Origin: Actinobaculum suis
GTDB lineage: Bacteria > Actinomycetota > Actinomycetes > Actinomycetales > Actinomycetaceae
Direction: 5' to 3'
Assembly: GCF_900102025.1 (NCBI RefSeq)
Contig: NZ_FNAU01000011.1
Coordinates: 16,952 to 80,951 of the forward strand
Length of the DNA stretch: 64,000 nucleotides
Shown: piece by piece, positions 43,723-52,551 of the stretch
Numbering within the stretch: position 1 is the first letter of the stretch
Layout: each line of letters opens with the position of its first letter
Made by a program: the position numbers and the translations under genes
The notes under the pieces: generated by a model
What the model saw: the letters and a program-made list of their open reading frames with translations, nothing else
Told to the model about the DNA's origin: nothing
The model's database searches: none

Positions 43723-45654
43723 ATGCTCGAAAACACCGACCAGGCCGGCTGCGCCGACCACACAGACCCCGCAGACCATACAGACCACGCAGGTTACGTT
43801 GGCCCCACCGGCCGCGCAGACTATTCCAGCCCGCAGATTCACCGCGCGCTGGCCCTGGCGATCACGCCGTGGGTACACGCGGCCCGTTGGTATCGCGGTA
43901 GTCCGCAAGAACTGCAAATCCGCGAGGCCATTTGGCTCGCCCGCGAACCGGCTCGCACAGCCCAGACGGCTTGCCCGGCCCCGGTAGCTACTCCGGCCCC
44001 GGCAACTAGCCCGACCCCAATGGCTCATACTTGCCCGGCCCCAATTGCTAATACTGGGCAGTCGGAGGCCGCGAGCGCGGCATCGCCGGATGCGGGTGGA
44101 CGGGATCTGCTGTGGTTGCTCGTGGCGGCGGGCGAAGTGGTGTACAACGTGCCGGTAGTGGTTGATTTTGCCCGGCTGGCGGCTGCGTGCCCGCAGTGCT
44201 CCGCCTTGCCCGCAAACGCAACCGGTGTTCCTGCCGCGGGCCTGGCCCACTCGGCCCTGGTGCATTCGGACGCAGCAGATTCGGGCCAAGCATATTCGCA
44301 CCCGGCTAACGCAGAGCCAGGCCGTTCGCACCCGGCTAACGCAGACACGGCCAGCCCAGACTTAGCCCGTGATGCCTGCCAAGACAGTTTTGGCCAAGAC
44401 TATATTTTCCGGGTAGCTACCTCTGGGGCCCGCACTATTGCGGCCCCCAGCATTCCAGTAGCGCAATCCCCGGCAGCTGAAGGGCCGCACTCAGACTTAG
44501 TCCCGGGGCCAACAATCCCGCAGGCGGCAAATTCGGACGCAACCCAGCAGGTCGCAAGCCGAACGGCTGTATCTTACTCGCCCGCAACCAAGCCGGCTCT
44601 AATCCAGCCAGCCACAACCCAGCCGTCCACAAGCCAGGCGGTCGGATCTGCGGCGGGAGTTATTCGCGGCCGGGTGCTGAGTGGCGAACAGTCGAATACT
44701 TCCATTGTGTACGAGGCAGACGGCGTCGAAAAACCCACTATTGTGAAGCTCTTTCGTGTTTTCTTACCCGGCACCAACCCCGACGTCGAACTCACTGCGG
44801 CACTGAGCGCGAGCGGTACCGTACCGCACCAGTATGGCGCGGCGGCGCTGGTAACGAGTACCGGGCAGCGGGCGGATGTGTTGGTAGCGCAAGAGTATTT
44901 AGCTACTGGGCGCGATGGGTGGAAGCTTTTTACCGCGCGCCTCGCGCAAGCCACTGCACCCGCCAACCTTGCAGAGCCCGCCAACCTTACAGAGCCCACC
45001 GACCTTACAGAACTCACCGAACTAATCCGGCAATTGGGCACGCTCACCGCAACTTTCCACCGGCAACTCGCCCGCACTTTGGGAACCACACCGGCCACGG
45101 CCGCGGCAATCCGTGCGCAACGCGAGTCCTGGGATAACCGGGCCCGCCGCGCTTTGCAAGACGCACCCGCACTCGCCCGGTATCGTGCCCAAATTGCCGC
45201 GGTTTTTGATGCTGGAGAACAGGCTACTTGGCCGGCCTTGCAACGCGTGCACGGCGATTACCATTTAGGGCAAGTTCTCTACGTGCCGGGCCGGGGTTGG
45301 GTGGCTCTCGATTTTGAAGGTGAACCTTTGCGTCCGCTAGCAGAAAGGCAGGAAGTAGATACGCCTTTGCGGGATGTTGCCGGAATGCTGCGTTCCTTTG
45401 GTTATGCCGCCGGGCAGGTAGCGCGGGAAGGCGGAGACCAGCAAATGCTGGAGCGGTGGGAGGCGACCGCCACGGAAACTTTCCTGGCCGGCTACGGGCA
45501 GATACCGCAGGACCAACGTCCACTCCTTTCTGCCCTACTTTTAGATAAAGCGCTCTACGAAGTTAGTTACGAAATGGCGCAACGCCCAGATTGGGTGGAC
45601 ATACCACTAAACGGGGTCGCGCAAGCACTTAAACTAAGCGAGAATAGAGGGTAA
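43723..45654 (+). CDS. mak: Maltokinase with low-complexity insertions
   Basis: Phosphorylates maltose to maltose 1-phosphate for GlgE. The kinase core is recognisable: VIRGRVLSGEQSNTSIVYEAD with KLFRVFLPGTNPDVE, and the catalytic loop VHGDYHLGQVLYVPGRGWVALDFEGEP followed by RQEVDTPLRDVAGMLRSFGY. At 643 residues it is about 200 longer than usual. The excess is repeated Ala/Pro/Thr/Asp words: an N-terminal stretch of DHTDPADHTDHAG type, inserts near 85-125 and 165-220, another near 240-310, and NLAEPANLTEPTDLTEL near 410. These fall outside motif regions and look like in-frame repeat expansion. Position behind treS supports the role. Confidence 0.92.
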   Translation: MLENTDQAGCADHTDPADHTDHAGYVGPTGRADYSSPQIHRALALAITPWVHAARWYRGSPQELQIREAIWLAREPARTAQTACPAPVATPAPATSPTPMAHTCPAPIANTGQSEAASAASPDAGGRDLLWLLVAAGEVVYNVPVVVDFARLAAACPQCSALPANATGVPAAGLAHSALVHSDAADSGQAYSHPANAEPGRSHPANADTASPDLARDACQDSFGQDYIFRVATSGARTIAAPSIPVAQSPAAEGPHSDLVPGPTIPQAANSDATQQVASRTAVSYSPATKPALIQPATTQPSTSQAVGSAAGVIRGRVLSGEQSNTSIVYEADGVEKPTIVKLFRVFLPGTNPDVELTAALSASGTVPHQYGAAALVTSTGQRADVLVAQEYLATGRDGWKLFTARLAQATAPANLAEPANLTEPTDLTELTELIRQLGTLTATFHRQLARTLGTTPATAAAIRAQRESWDNRARRALQDAPALARYRAQIAAVFDAGEQATWPALQRVHGDYHLGQVLYVPGRGWVALDFEGEPLRPLAERQEVDTPLRDVAGMLRSFGYAAGQVAREGGDQQMLERWEATATETFLAGYGQIPQDQRPLLSALLLDKALYEVSYEMAQRPDWVDIPLNGVAQALKLSENRG

Positions 45655-45757
45655 CGGAATACCTAAAGCTGGCGGGGTCCTCACCGTCGAAGATCCTCCG
45701 GCCACGGGCACGCCGTAACTCACGCTCTTAGAGCACGAAAAGGTAAGGGGTACACGT

Positions 45758-48115
45758 ATGGCGGATTACATCATGGTTGACGAGGATACTCTCGACGCCG
45801 TATCGAAAGGATGGTATTACGCACCTCACGACGTTCTCGGGCCGCATTCGGATGGCCAGAATGTGACCGTCCGGGTATTACGCCGGCTTGCGGATGAGGT
45901 CTACATTGAGACTCTCGCGCACGGGCGTATCCGGGCCGAACATGAATACAACGGAATTTGGCGGGCCGTGGTACCGGGGGCGGAAGTTCCGGACTACCGG
46001 GTAGTTGCCCTGTATGGCGGGGTAGAAAACCGGACCGACGATCCCTACCGTTTCCTCCCCACCCTGGGCGAACTCGATATTTACCTATTCTCTGAGGGCC
46101 GGCACGAAGAGCTGTGGAAAGTTATGGGCGCACACGTCCACACTTTCGAATCTGAACTGGGTGATACCCAAGGTACGTCCTTCAGCGTCTGGGCGCCCAA
46201 TGCGCTCGCGGTGCGAGTGGTTGGCGATTTCAACGGCTGGGACGGCTCCCTGCACGCAATGCGTTCCCTAGGCGAATCCGGAATTTGGGAGATTTTCATT
46301 CCCGGTGCTGGGGAAGGTTCGCGCTACAAGTTCGAAATCCAATATAAGGATCTGTCTTGGCATCAGAAGGCCGATCCGATGGCCCGCCAATCCGAAGAAC
46401 CGCCTTCTACCGCTTCTATCGTCACGGTTTCGCGTTACGAATGGAACGACGCCGAATGGGTTGCGAACCGGCGCGGAATCGACCAACCTATTTCAATTTA
46501 CGAGGTACACCTAGGCTCCTGGCGGAAGGGACTTTCCTATCGCGAAGCCGCCGACCAGCTGATTGGGCACGTGAAGTACATGGGCTTCACGCACGTGGAA
46601 TTCATGCCTTTGGCGGAGCATCCGTATGGCCCTTCCTGGGGTTACCAGGTGACGGGTTATTATTCGCCCACGGCGCGTTTCGGTCATCCGGATGATTTGC
46701 GCTATCTTATTGACCGCTTGCATCAGGCCGGGATCGGTGTGATTACCGATTGGGTGCCCGCTCATTTCGCTACCGATGCTTGGGCATTGGCAAACTTCGA
46801 TGGTGAACCGCTGTATGAAGATCCCAATCCTTCCCGCGGTTCCCAACCCGATTGGGGCACGCTCGTATTCAATTACGGGCGCCGCCAGGTACGGAACTTC
46901 CTCGTCGCAAATGCGCTGTATTGGATTGAAGAGTTCCATTTCGATGGTATCCGGGCAGACGCCGTCGCCTCCATGCTGTACCTGGACTACTCACGCCAAG
47001 ATGGCCAGTGGCAACCGAATATTTACGGCGGGCGGGAAAACCTGGAAGCGATTGCCTTCCTGCAAGAAACGAACGCTACCGCCTACCGGCGTAACCCGGG
47101 CATTATGATGATCGCGGAAGAATCGACTTCTTGGCCAGGCGTAACCGCGATGACGGATACCGGCGGGCTGGGCTTCGGGCTGAAATGGAATATGGGGTGG
47201 ATGAATGACACCCTCTCCTACCTGGAAGAAAAGCCAATCAACCGGCGCTGGCATCACGGAGAGATCACTTTCTCCATGGTTTATGCCTTCTCCGAAAACT
47301 ATCTGCTCCCCCTCTCCCATGACGAAGTGGTGCATGGTAAGGGCTCGCTGTATGCGAAGATGCCGGGCGATGATTGGCAAAAGCGCGCGGGCTTGCGCGG
47401 ACTGTATGCGTATATGTGGTCGCATCCGGGTAAGAAGCTTTTGTTCATGGGCCAAGAGTTTGCGCAGATGGCGGAGTGGAATCATGATGCTTCCCTCGAC
47501 TGGTGGCTCACCGACCAACCCGAACATAACGGCGTGATGAGTTTGGTGAAGCGGCTCAATGAGTTGCTGGTGGAGCATCCGGCGCTGTGGTCGGATGATT
47601 TCTCGCCGCACGGTTTTGAATGGATTGACGGTTCGGACGCCGATTCTAATGTGCTTACGTATATGCGTCACTCGCGAGATGATGACGATACGATTGCGGT
47701 AGCAGTCAATTTCTCCGGGGTACCGCGCCTGAACTACCGGGTCGGGTTGCCGCAAGGTGGGCGCTGGATCGAAATTCTCAATACCGACGCCGTTGAATAT
47801 GGCGGTTCGGGAGTTGGAAACCTCGGTGCGGTTGAGGCTAGCGGGGAGGGCTGGAATGGCCAACCCTATTCGGCCCTAGTGCAAATCCCGCCCTTCGGAG
47901 CCGTCTATCTAACTCCGGAAAATCAGCTCCGGGCCCTGCAAGAAGCACGCGCCACCGAAGTGGCAGAAGCCGCAGAAGCAGCGGCCGAAGAAGCGACGGC
48001 GGAAGCTGCGCCCGCACAAGCTGTGCCCGCAGAAGGAGAAGTTACTACGGCGGAAACGGCAACGGGCGCCGGTGAAAACGGCGCCAGTGGAAACGGCGCC
48101 GGCGCAAGCCGCTGA
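45758..48115 (+). CDS. glgB: 1,4-alpha-glucan branching enzyme with acidic tail
   Basis: Introduces alpha-1,6 branches into the glucan made by GlgE. The protein has the actinobacterial double N-terminal domain, then the GH13_9 barrel: [47 protein letters not shown] (nucleophile Asp), [11 protein letters not shown] (Glu) and [14 protein letters not shown]. The functional part ends near residue 735. The last 50 residues are Glu/Ala-rich and acidic ([20 protein letters not shown]), then Gly/Asn-rich, which is not part of the family. It closes the glgE-treS-mak-glgB unit, about 100 bases behind mak. Confidence 0.96.
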   Translation: MADYIMVDEDTLDAVSKGWYYAPHDVLGPHSDGQNVTVRVLRRLADEVYIETLAHGRIRAEHEYNGIWRAVVPGAEVPDYRVVALYGGVENRTDDPYRFLPTLGELDIYLFSEGRHEELWKVMGAHVHTFESELGDTQGTSFSVWAPNALAVRVVGDFNGWDGSLHAMRSLGESGIWEIFIPGAGEGSRYKFEIQYKDLSWHQKADPMARQSEEPPSTASIVTVSRYEWNDAEWVANRRGIDQPISIYEVHLGSWRKGLSYREAADQLIGHVKYMGFTHVEFMPLAEHPYGPSWGYQVTGYYSPTARFGHPDDLRYLIDRLHQAGIGVITDWVPAHFATDAWALANFDGEPLYEDPNPSRGSQPDWGTLVFNYGRRQVRNFLVANALYWIEEFHFDGIRADAVASMLYLDYSRQDGQWQPNIYGGRENLEAIAFLQETNATAYRRNPGIMMIAEESTSWPGVTAMTDTGGLGFGLKWNMGWMNDTLSYLEEKPINRRWHHGEITFSMVYAFSENYLLPLSHDEVVHGKGSLYAKMPGDDWQKRAGLRGLYAYMWSHPGKKLLFMGQEFAQMAEWNHDASLDWWLTDQPEHNGVMSLVKRLNELLVEHPALWSDDFSPHGFEWIDGSDADSNVLTYMRHSRDDDDTIAVAVNFSGVPRLNYRVGLPQGGRWIEILNTDAVEYGGSGVGNLGAVEASGEGWNGQPYSALVQIPPFGAVYLTPENQLRALQEARATEVAEAAEAAAEEATAEAAPAQAVPAEGEVTTAETATGAGENGASGNGAGASR

Positions 48116-48273
48116 TGCTACGCAAGCTACGGAAGCAGCAGCTGACTGAACGGAAACGGCGGCTGCCGTTTAGCAAGCTAAAGCACGCTAAGCGGCAGCC
48201 GCGGTCAGAAGCACACTAAGCGGGAACCGCGGTCAGAAGCGCGCTAAGCGACAGGCTCAGTGGCCATTAAAAA

Positions 48274-48347
48274 CCGTACGGGGGTCGGTACCGATTACTG
48301 CAGATCAAGTAGATCTATGCGTGTAATCGAAGCCGGCCCCCGTACGG
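48274..48347. terminator. Large hairpin after glgB
   Basis: Arms of 15 bp (CCGTACGGGGGTCGG with one G-T pair to its partner) and a second inner stem, CGATTAC with GTAATCG. It lies in the 48116-48438 gap between converging genes. Confidence 0.75.
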
Positions 48348-48391
48348 GCTCGTGACCGCGAAAAACCAATAAAAACAGTCACGATTTCTGG

Positions 48392-48433
48392 GTTCTGCAG
48401 GCCTTGCCTACGAGGCCCTAAGGCCTGCAGAAC
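48392..48433. terminator. Hairpin terminator between glgB and the shikimate dehydrogenase gene
   Basis: Perfect 14-bp repeat GTTCTGCAGGCCTT with its complement; the plus strand continues acctttt. Confidence 0.78.
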
Positions 48434-48438
48434 ACCTT

Positions 48439-49320
48439 TTAGAACTGGACGTGCTGCTTGATGAAATCAAGCGGCATATCCTGCCCAGTCCAAATCTTGA
48501 ATCCAGCCGCACCCTGCTGGTACAGCATTTCTTTACCGTTCACCGCGGCAATTCCCGCCGCCTGGCAATCCCCAACCAGCTTGGTTACCGGCGGGTTGTA
48601 AGGAATGTGGAGGACGAAGATGTCCTTCGGCAAAATCGATACGTCCGGGATATTCGTCAGGCCTTCCAGCTTGCCCATACCCACACTCGTGGCGTCAATC
48701 AAAACGCTCGATTCGGCTAGCGAAGCTGCCAACGCGTCCGCATCGGCCAGATCCGTGAGGGAAGTTTCCGCGCCCGTCTTGGCAATACGTGCCACGTTTT
48801 CTTCCGCATGCGGCCAGAAGGCATCCTTGCGGTTGAAAACATTGATCTTGGAAGCGCCGTCGAGCCCAGCCTGCACTGCGATAGCGGTACCGGCACCACC
48901 GGCACCAATAATCGTGATCGTGCGGCCCTTCGGATCGCGCCCGTTCACGCGCAGAGTTTCCATCGCGCCCACGCCGTCGGTGTTGTGGGCAATCAACTTG
49001 CCATCTTCGTTCACAACCGTATTGCACGAACCGATCAGCTGTACCGCTTCAGACTGCTCATCCACGTATTCGAGCACCTTCAGCTTATTCGGCATGGAAA
49101 GGTTAAAGCCCCGCGCGTCAAGGGCCCGCATTGCGGCCACCGCTTCGCCCAGATTATCTTCATTGACGTCGAAAGCGAGGTACACATAATCAAGCCCCAG
49201 CTTGGCCGCCGCTAGCGTGTGCATACGCGGCGAAGAAGAATGCCGGGCAGGATCCGCCAATAGGGCGAGCAAACGAGTGTGCCCCGTAACATTTGGGGTA
49301 GGTAATGTTTCTTCAGACAT
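48439..49320 (-). CDS. Quinate/shikimate dehydrogenase, YdiB type
   Basis: NAD(P)-dependent dehydrogenase of the AroE superfamily. Catalytic residues are the lysine in NLSMPNKLKV and the aspartate in HNTDGVG; the cofactor loop is IIGAGGAGTAIAVQAG. The SMPNK motif, the FNRKD segment after the Rossmann fold and VNEDGKLIAHNTDG resemble E. coli YdiB rather than AroE, which suggests NAD use and quinate or shikimate turnover instead of the housekeeping step. The residue after the GAGGAG fold that decides NAD against NADP cannot be settled by eye. ATG 49320 is chosen because AAGGG precedes it; an ATG 18 bases earlier is in frame. Confidence 0.87.
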   Translation of the reverse strand: MSEETLPTPNVTGHTRLLALLADPARHSSSPRMHTLAAAKLGLDYVYLAFDVNEDNLGEAVAAMRALDARGFNLSMPNKLKVLEYVDEQSEAVQLIGSCNTVVNEDGKLIAHNTDGVGAMETLRVNGRDPKGRTITIIGAGGAGTAIAVQAGLDGASKINVFNRKDAFWPHAEENVARIAKTGAETSLTDLADADALAASLAESSVLIDATSVGMGKLEGLTNIPDVSILPKDIFVLHIPYNPPVTKLVGDCQAAGIAAVNGKEMLYQQGAAGFKIWTGQDMPLDFIKQHVQF

Positions 49321-49695
49321 GTTTTCAGTACCCTTCATTCAAATCTGCGAGCTGTCGGACAGCATAGGACAATTCCCCACCCGGAGGAGCTCACATCTCA
49401 CTTTTGCACCCCTTCTTCGGAGCGCAACCTCACGATAACACGACTCGGTTGAAACTTCACCTGCACCTTTCGTACAAGACATAAATAGTGTAGCATTCAA
49501 TCGCAGGGCAAAAAGAGGACCTTGGTTACAGCACCGGATTTTCCCCCGTTTTGGTGAGCGCGATCGCTCTCAATCGCATTTGCCCGCCAACCGCCCTTGC
49601 CCTGCTTCCATGTCAATTTACTCAGGATTATCACTCTAGCTACTAGTTTCGGCTGCTAGTTTCAGCCACTAGCTCCAGAAGAAAGAGGTTTGTTC
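49321..49695. other. Divergent promoter region, no gene
   Basis: Between two divergent oxidoreductase genes. Only a small CTAGTTTCrGC word repeated near 49645 is noticeable. Confidence 0.4.
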
Positions 49696-50448
49696 ATGGC
49701 ACAAGGACGTGTTGCGAATAAAGTAGCGGTCATTACCGGGGGTGCTTCCGGCATGGGCGCCTCCCACGCGAAAGTCTTGGCGCAGGAAGGCGCCCGCGTG
49801 GCAATTGCCGACATTTCAGAAGAGGCCGGCAAGGCGCTCGCCACTGAAATTGGCGAAGACAAAGCCATGTTTGTTCAGCTCGATGTCACCAGCTTCGATT
49901 CTTGGGAAAAAGCGCTCGCCACCGTGAAGGAAAAGTTTGGAAAGATCGACATGCTCGTGAATAACGCGGGCATTTTTTCCCGCGGTTCTGTTCTCGAGGC
50001 TGATGTTGCCGAATTCCGCCGCACGATTGATATTGATTTGGTAGGCGTGTTCTTAGGCATGAAGGCGGCAATTCCTTACCTGCAGGAAGCGGGCGGCGGC
50101 TCGATCATCAACGTCTCTTCGATTGCGGGCGTGCAGGCTATTAAGAACCGCGCGGCTTATGCGGCCGCCAAGTTTGGCGTGCGGGGTCTAACCAAGGAAG
50201 CTGCACTCTCCTTCGGCAAAGACGGCATTCGCACCAATGCAATTTTGCCGGGCTCGGTAGAAACTCCCCTCACGGCCGGCCTGAAGCGCGGAATTGGCCA
50301 GATTCCTGCGGGCCGCGTTGCCAAGCCTGAAGAAATCTCTTATTTGGTGGTTTACCTGGCCTCTGATGAATCAAAGTTCGTCAATGGCGCAGATATTCTC
50401 ATCGACGGTGGTGAAGTAGCCGGTAACAATCTTCGCGAAGACGCCTAG
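49696..50448 (+). CDS. Short-chain dehydrogenase/reductase
   Basis: Classical SDR of 250 residues. The cofactor motif TGGASGMG is at 14-21, the acidic residue in IADIS near 39 favours NAD(H), NNAG is at 89-92, and the catalytic Ser142, Tyr155 and Lys159 occur in NVSSIAG and YAAAK. ATG 49696 has AGAGG seven bases upstream. It resembles the glucose-1-/3-alpha-hydroxysteroid dehydrogenase group, but the substrate cannot be derived. The OFA transporter follows 205 bases later, and a YdiB-type dehydrogenase is divergent; together they could be a small carboxylate-catabolic set, which is inference. Confidence 0.9.
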   Translation: MAQGRVANKVAVITGGASGMGASHAKVLAQEGARVAIADISEEAGKALATEIGEDKAMFVQLDVTSFDSWEKALATVKEKFGKIDMLVNNAGIFSRGSVLEADVAEFRRTIDIDLVGVFLGMKAAIPYLQEAGGGSIINVSSIAGVQAIKNRAAYAAAKFGVRGLTKEAALSFGKDGIRTNAILPGSVETPLTAGLKRGIGQIPAGRVAKPEEISYLVVYLASDESKFVNGADILIDGGEVAGNNLREDA

Positions 50449-50653
50449 GAGTAGAAGCACGTGCACACCGACCTCCGGGCCGGTGTGCACGCTTTCTGCA
50501 CGGCGGCGAGGTATTTTGTTCACGTATTCACCTGCCGACATAAAACTTTTCGGGAACGCACTTTTCGGAAACACAAGTCTTTGAAGCTACACTTTTTTGC
50601 AGCTACACTTTTCCGAACGTTTAAGTTTCACGCAGCTAGGAGGTTGTGTAGTA

Positions 50654-51994
50654 GTGTCACACGCACAAAAAGTTGCCAATAGAAACATAGTTTTCATTGG
50701 TGCTTTCATAGTCGTTTGGGTGGTCTCCGCCGCAAACGTCTTCACTGTTTTTGATGTCCCCCTCCAGGAAGCAACCGGTGGCAGTGGCGCCCAAATCGCG
50801 CTGGCACTCACGATTTACCAAACGGTAATGGCGCTTTTCGGCATTCTTTCCGGGCGGATCGTTGATAAGTCCGGGCCGAAGATGCTCATGTTTGTGGGCG
50901 GGGCTATTTTTGGTCTCGGATATCTGCTCACGGGCTTCGTTACCTCGGTGCCATTGGTTTACATTACTTACGGTCTGATGGCCGGGGCCGGCAACGGCCT
51001 CATGTACAACCCGGCGATTAACACCTCTTTGCGGTGGTTCCCGGAGAAGCGCGCCACCATGAACGGCGTGCTTCTGGCAGCTGCATCTATCGGCGGCATT
51101 ATACTCTCCCAAATCGCCACGCAGCTCAACCACCACTTCGGGCAAAAGGGCTTCGTCTACCTCGGTATCGGCTTCTGGGTGCTGGCGTGGCTCGCCGGTG
51201 CAATTATGAGCCCGGCTCCCGCCAATTGGCGCCCGGCGGGCTACAACCCGGATGCTGGCCCTACCGGCCGCGTGGAGAAAGATTTCACCCCCGGCCAGAT
51301 GATCAAGACGCCTACCTTCTGGCTCATGATCGTTATTCTTGCATTCTGTTGCACGGCCGGAATCATGATGATCGGCAAGCTGACTTCGATCGCCGGATCC
51401 CAGCTTTACGGCGCTCCGGTTGGTGATGTGAGTGCCTTGAGCGCAATCGCGACGACGACGTCTATCTACGTCATCGTCAATACCGCCGCAAATCTGGTCG
51501 GCCGTCTTTCCACCGGTGTTTTCGCGGATAAATTCGGGGAAATCAAGGTGCTAGCAGCTATTTTGATTCTGACGATTGTGAGCCTGCTGGGGCTTTCGGT
51601 TTCGACTAGCCCCCTACTCTTTGGCATTTTCCTTTGCTTGCTCGGGGCTTCCTTCGGCGGTGTGCTCGTCGTATTCCCGCCGCTAACCTCGCGGCAGTTC
51701 GGGCTGAAGAATAACGGCGTGAACTACGGAATTATGTTCTTCGGCTACGCCATTGCCTCGCTAGTGGGCCCGCAGATCGCCTCGCTCCTGGCCGTACCTG
51801 GAGCCACCGGGCTGGAAGCGTACCGCACCGTGTACTTCACCGCCGCGGCCGTGGCCGCGGTAGGCCTGGTTCTAGTTGGCTTCTTGTTCCGCATCGATAA
51901 GAAGCACCAGGAACGTCTACACGCCCTGCAGCGCCAGCAGGCAGCAGACCAAGCCGAGCCGACACAAAACCAAGCCGAACCAGCACAAAGCTAG
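50654..51994 (+). CDS. OFA-family MFS transporter
   Basis: Fourth oxalate/formate antiporter-family transporter in the window, 446 residues. Start GTG 50654 is chosen because AGGAGG lies ten bases before it. Family stretches are GAGNGLMYNPAINTSLRWF followed by PEKRATMNG, GRIVDKSGPK after helix 2, and PPLTSRQFGLKNNGVNYGI in the second half. The C-terminus is a short Gln/Ala/Glu-rich tail with a repeated (Q)AEP word. Substrate unknown; neighbouring dehydrogenases make an aromatic or hydroxy acid thinkable. Confidence 0.88.
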   Translation: MSHAQKVANRNIVFIGAFIVVWVVSAANVFTVFDVPLQEATGGSGAQIALALTIYQTVMALFGILSGRIVDKSGPKMLMFVGGAIFGLGYLLTGFVTSVPLVYITYGLMAGAGNGLMYNPAINTSLRWFPEKRATMNGVLLAAASIGGIILSQIATQLNHHFGQKGFVYLGIGFWVLAWLAGAIMSPAPANWRPAGYNPDAGPTGRVEKDFTPGQMIKTPTFWLMIVILAFCCTAGIMMIGKLTSIAGSQLYGAPVGDVSALSAIATTTSIYVIVNTAANLVGRLSTGVFADKFGEIKVLAAILILTIVSLLGLSVSTSPLLFGIFLCLLGASFGGVLVVFPPLTSRQFGLKNNGVNYGIMFFGYAIASLVGPQIASLLAVPGATGLEAYRTVYFTAAAVAAVGLVLVGFLFRIDKKHQERLHALQRQQAADQAEPTQNQAEPAQS

Positions 51995-52058
51995 GCCGAA
52001 CCGGCACAAAAGTAGGTCGTAGCTAGCTACGATAACAAGCCGTTACTGGCTACGATAA

Positions 52059-52104
52059 CGGGCCGGGGGTAAAGGGGTTGTTGAACCCCTTTACCCCCGG
52101 CCCG
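52059..52104. terminator. Very strong 21-bp hairpin after the OFA gene
   Basis: Perfect inverted repeat, CGGGCCGGGGGTAAAGGGGTT with a 4-base loop. Just upstream, gctacgataac occurs twice. No T-tract. Confidence 0.75.
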
Positions 52105-52180
52105 TGGCTTGCAATTGCTCCTGTTAGCACGCGTTTACTTTTCTTGGTGGGCGCTGGCGCCGGCCGCTTATTCGGCCTGC

Positions 52181-52415
52181 CAGGGTCATATATCCGCCGG
52201 CCGGGTTCTTTGCAGAGCGGCCATGCTGGTGCACAATCCCGGCCGCTAAATAACCGCGCAAACCCACTTGGCAGGTAGAAATAAGCTCACCTTCCGGAAG
52301 TTCGGCGAGGCGTCCGCGCAATTCGTCAAGGGGGAATATTGAGTGCACCTGGAATCTCCTTCCCCACTATTTCTTGTGGATTGCGCACGTCTACTCGATG
52401 TGCGCCGGCGTCGAA
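52181..52415 (-). pseudogene. Remnant of a rhodanese domain (CoA-disulfide-reductase type)
   Basis: Two adjacent minus-strand frames together spell a rhodanese domain. One reads HRVDVRNPQEIVGKEIPGAL then NIP; after a frame change in a C5 tract near 52338 the other reads LDELRGRLAELPEG, CQVGLRGYLAA and NPAGGYMTL. The CQVGLRGY loop is characteristic of the C-terminal rhodanese domain of CoA-disulfide reductase/NADH oxidase proteins. The flavoprotein part is missing, no start is present, and the tail runs into unrelated sequence, so this is a decayed fragment. The remainder of the 51995-52551 gap shows no gene. Confidence 0.72.
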
Positions 52416-52551
52416 CAAGCTGTATCGGTACACGAGTGGCCGCGGGCGAACCGGAGATGCGGCGCGCCCTGTGTATTAAAGGCAGAGGCGCTTGCCCGCC
52501 AGAAGATATCGTTTGGAAGAGTTTTCATCACCTGTGCTACCCGTTTGTAAT

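Noticed and set aside
48274..48433. Attachment site or mobile-element end reading of the two inverted repeats
   Set aside because: They lie between converging genes, with no target duplication or transposase nearby; terminators explain them.
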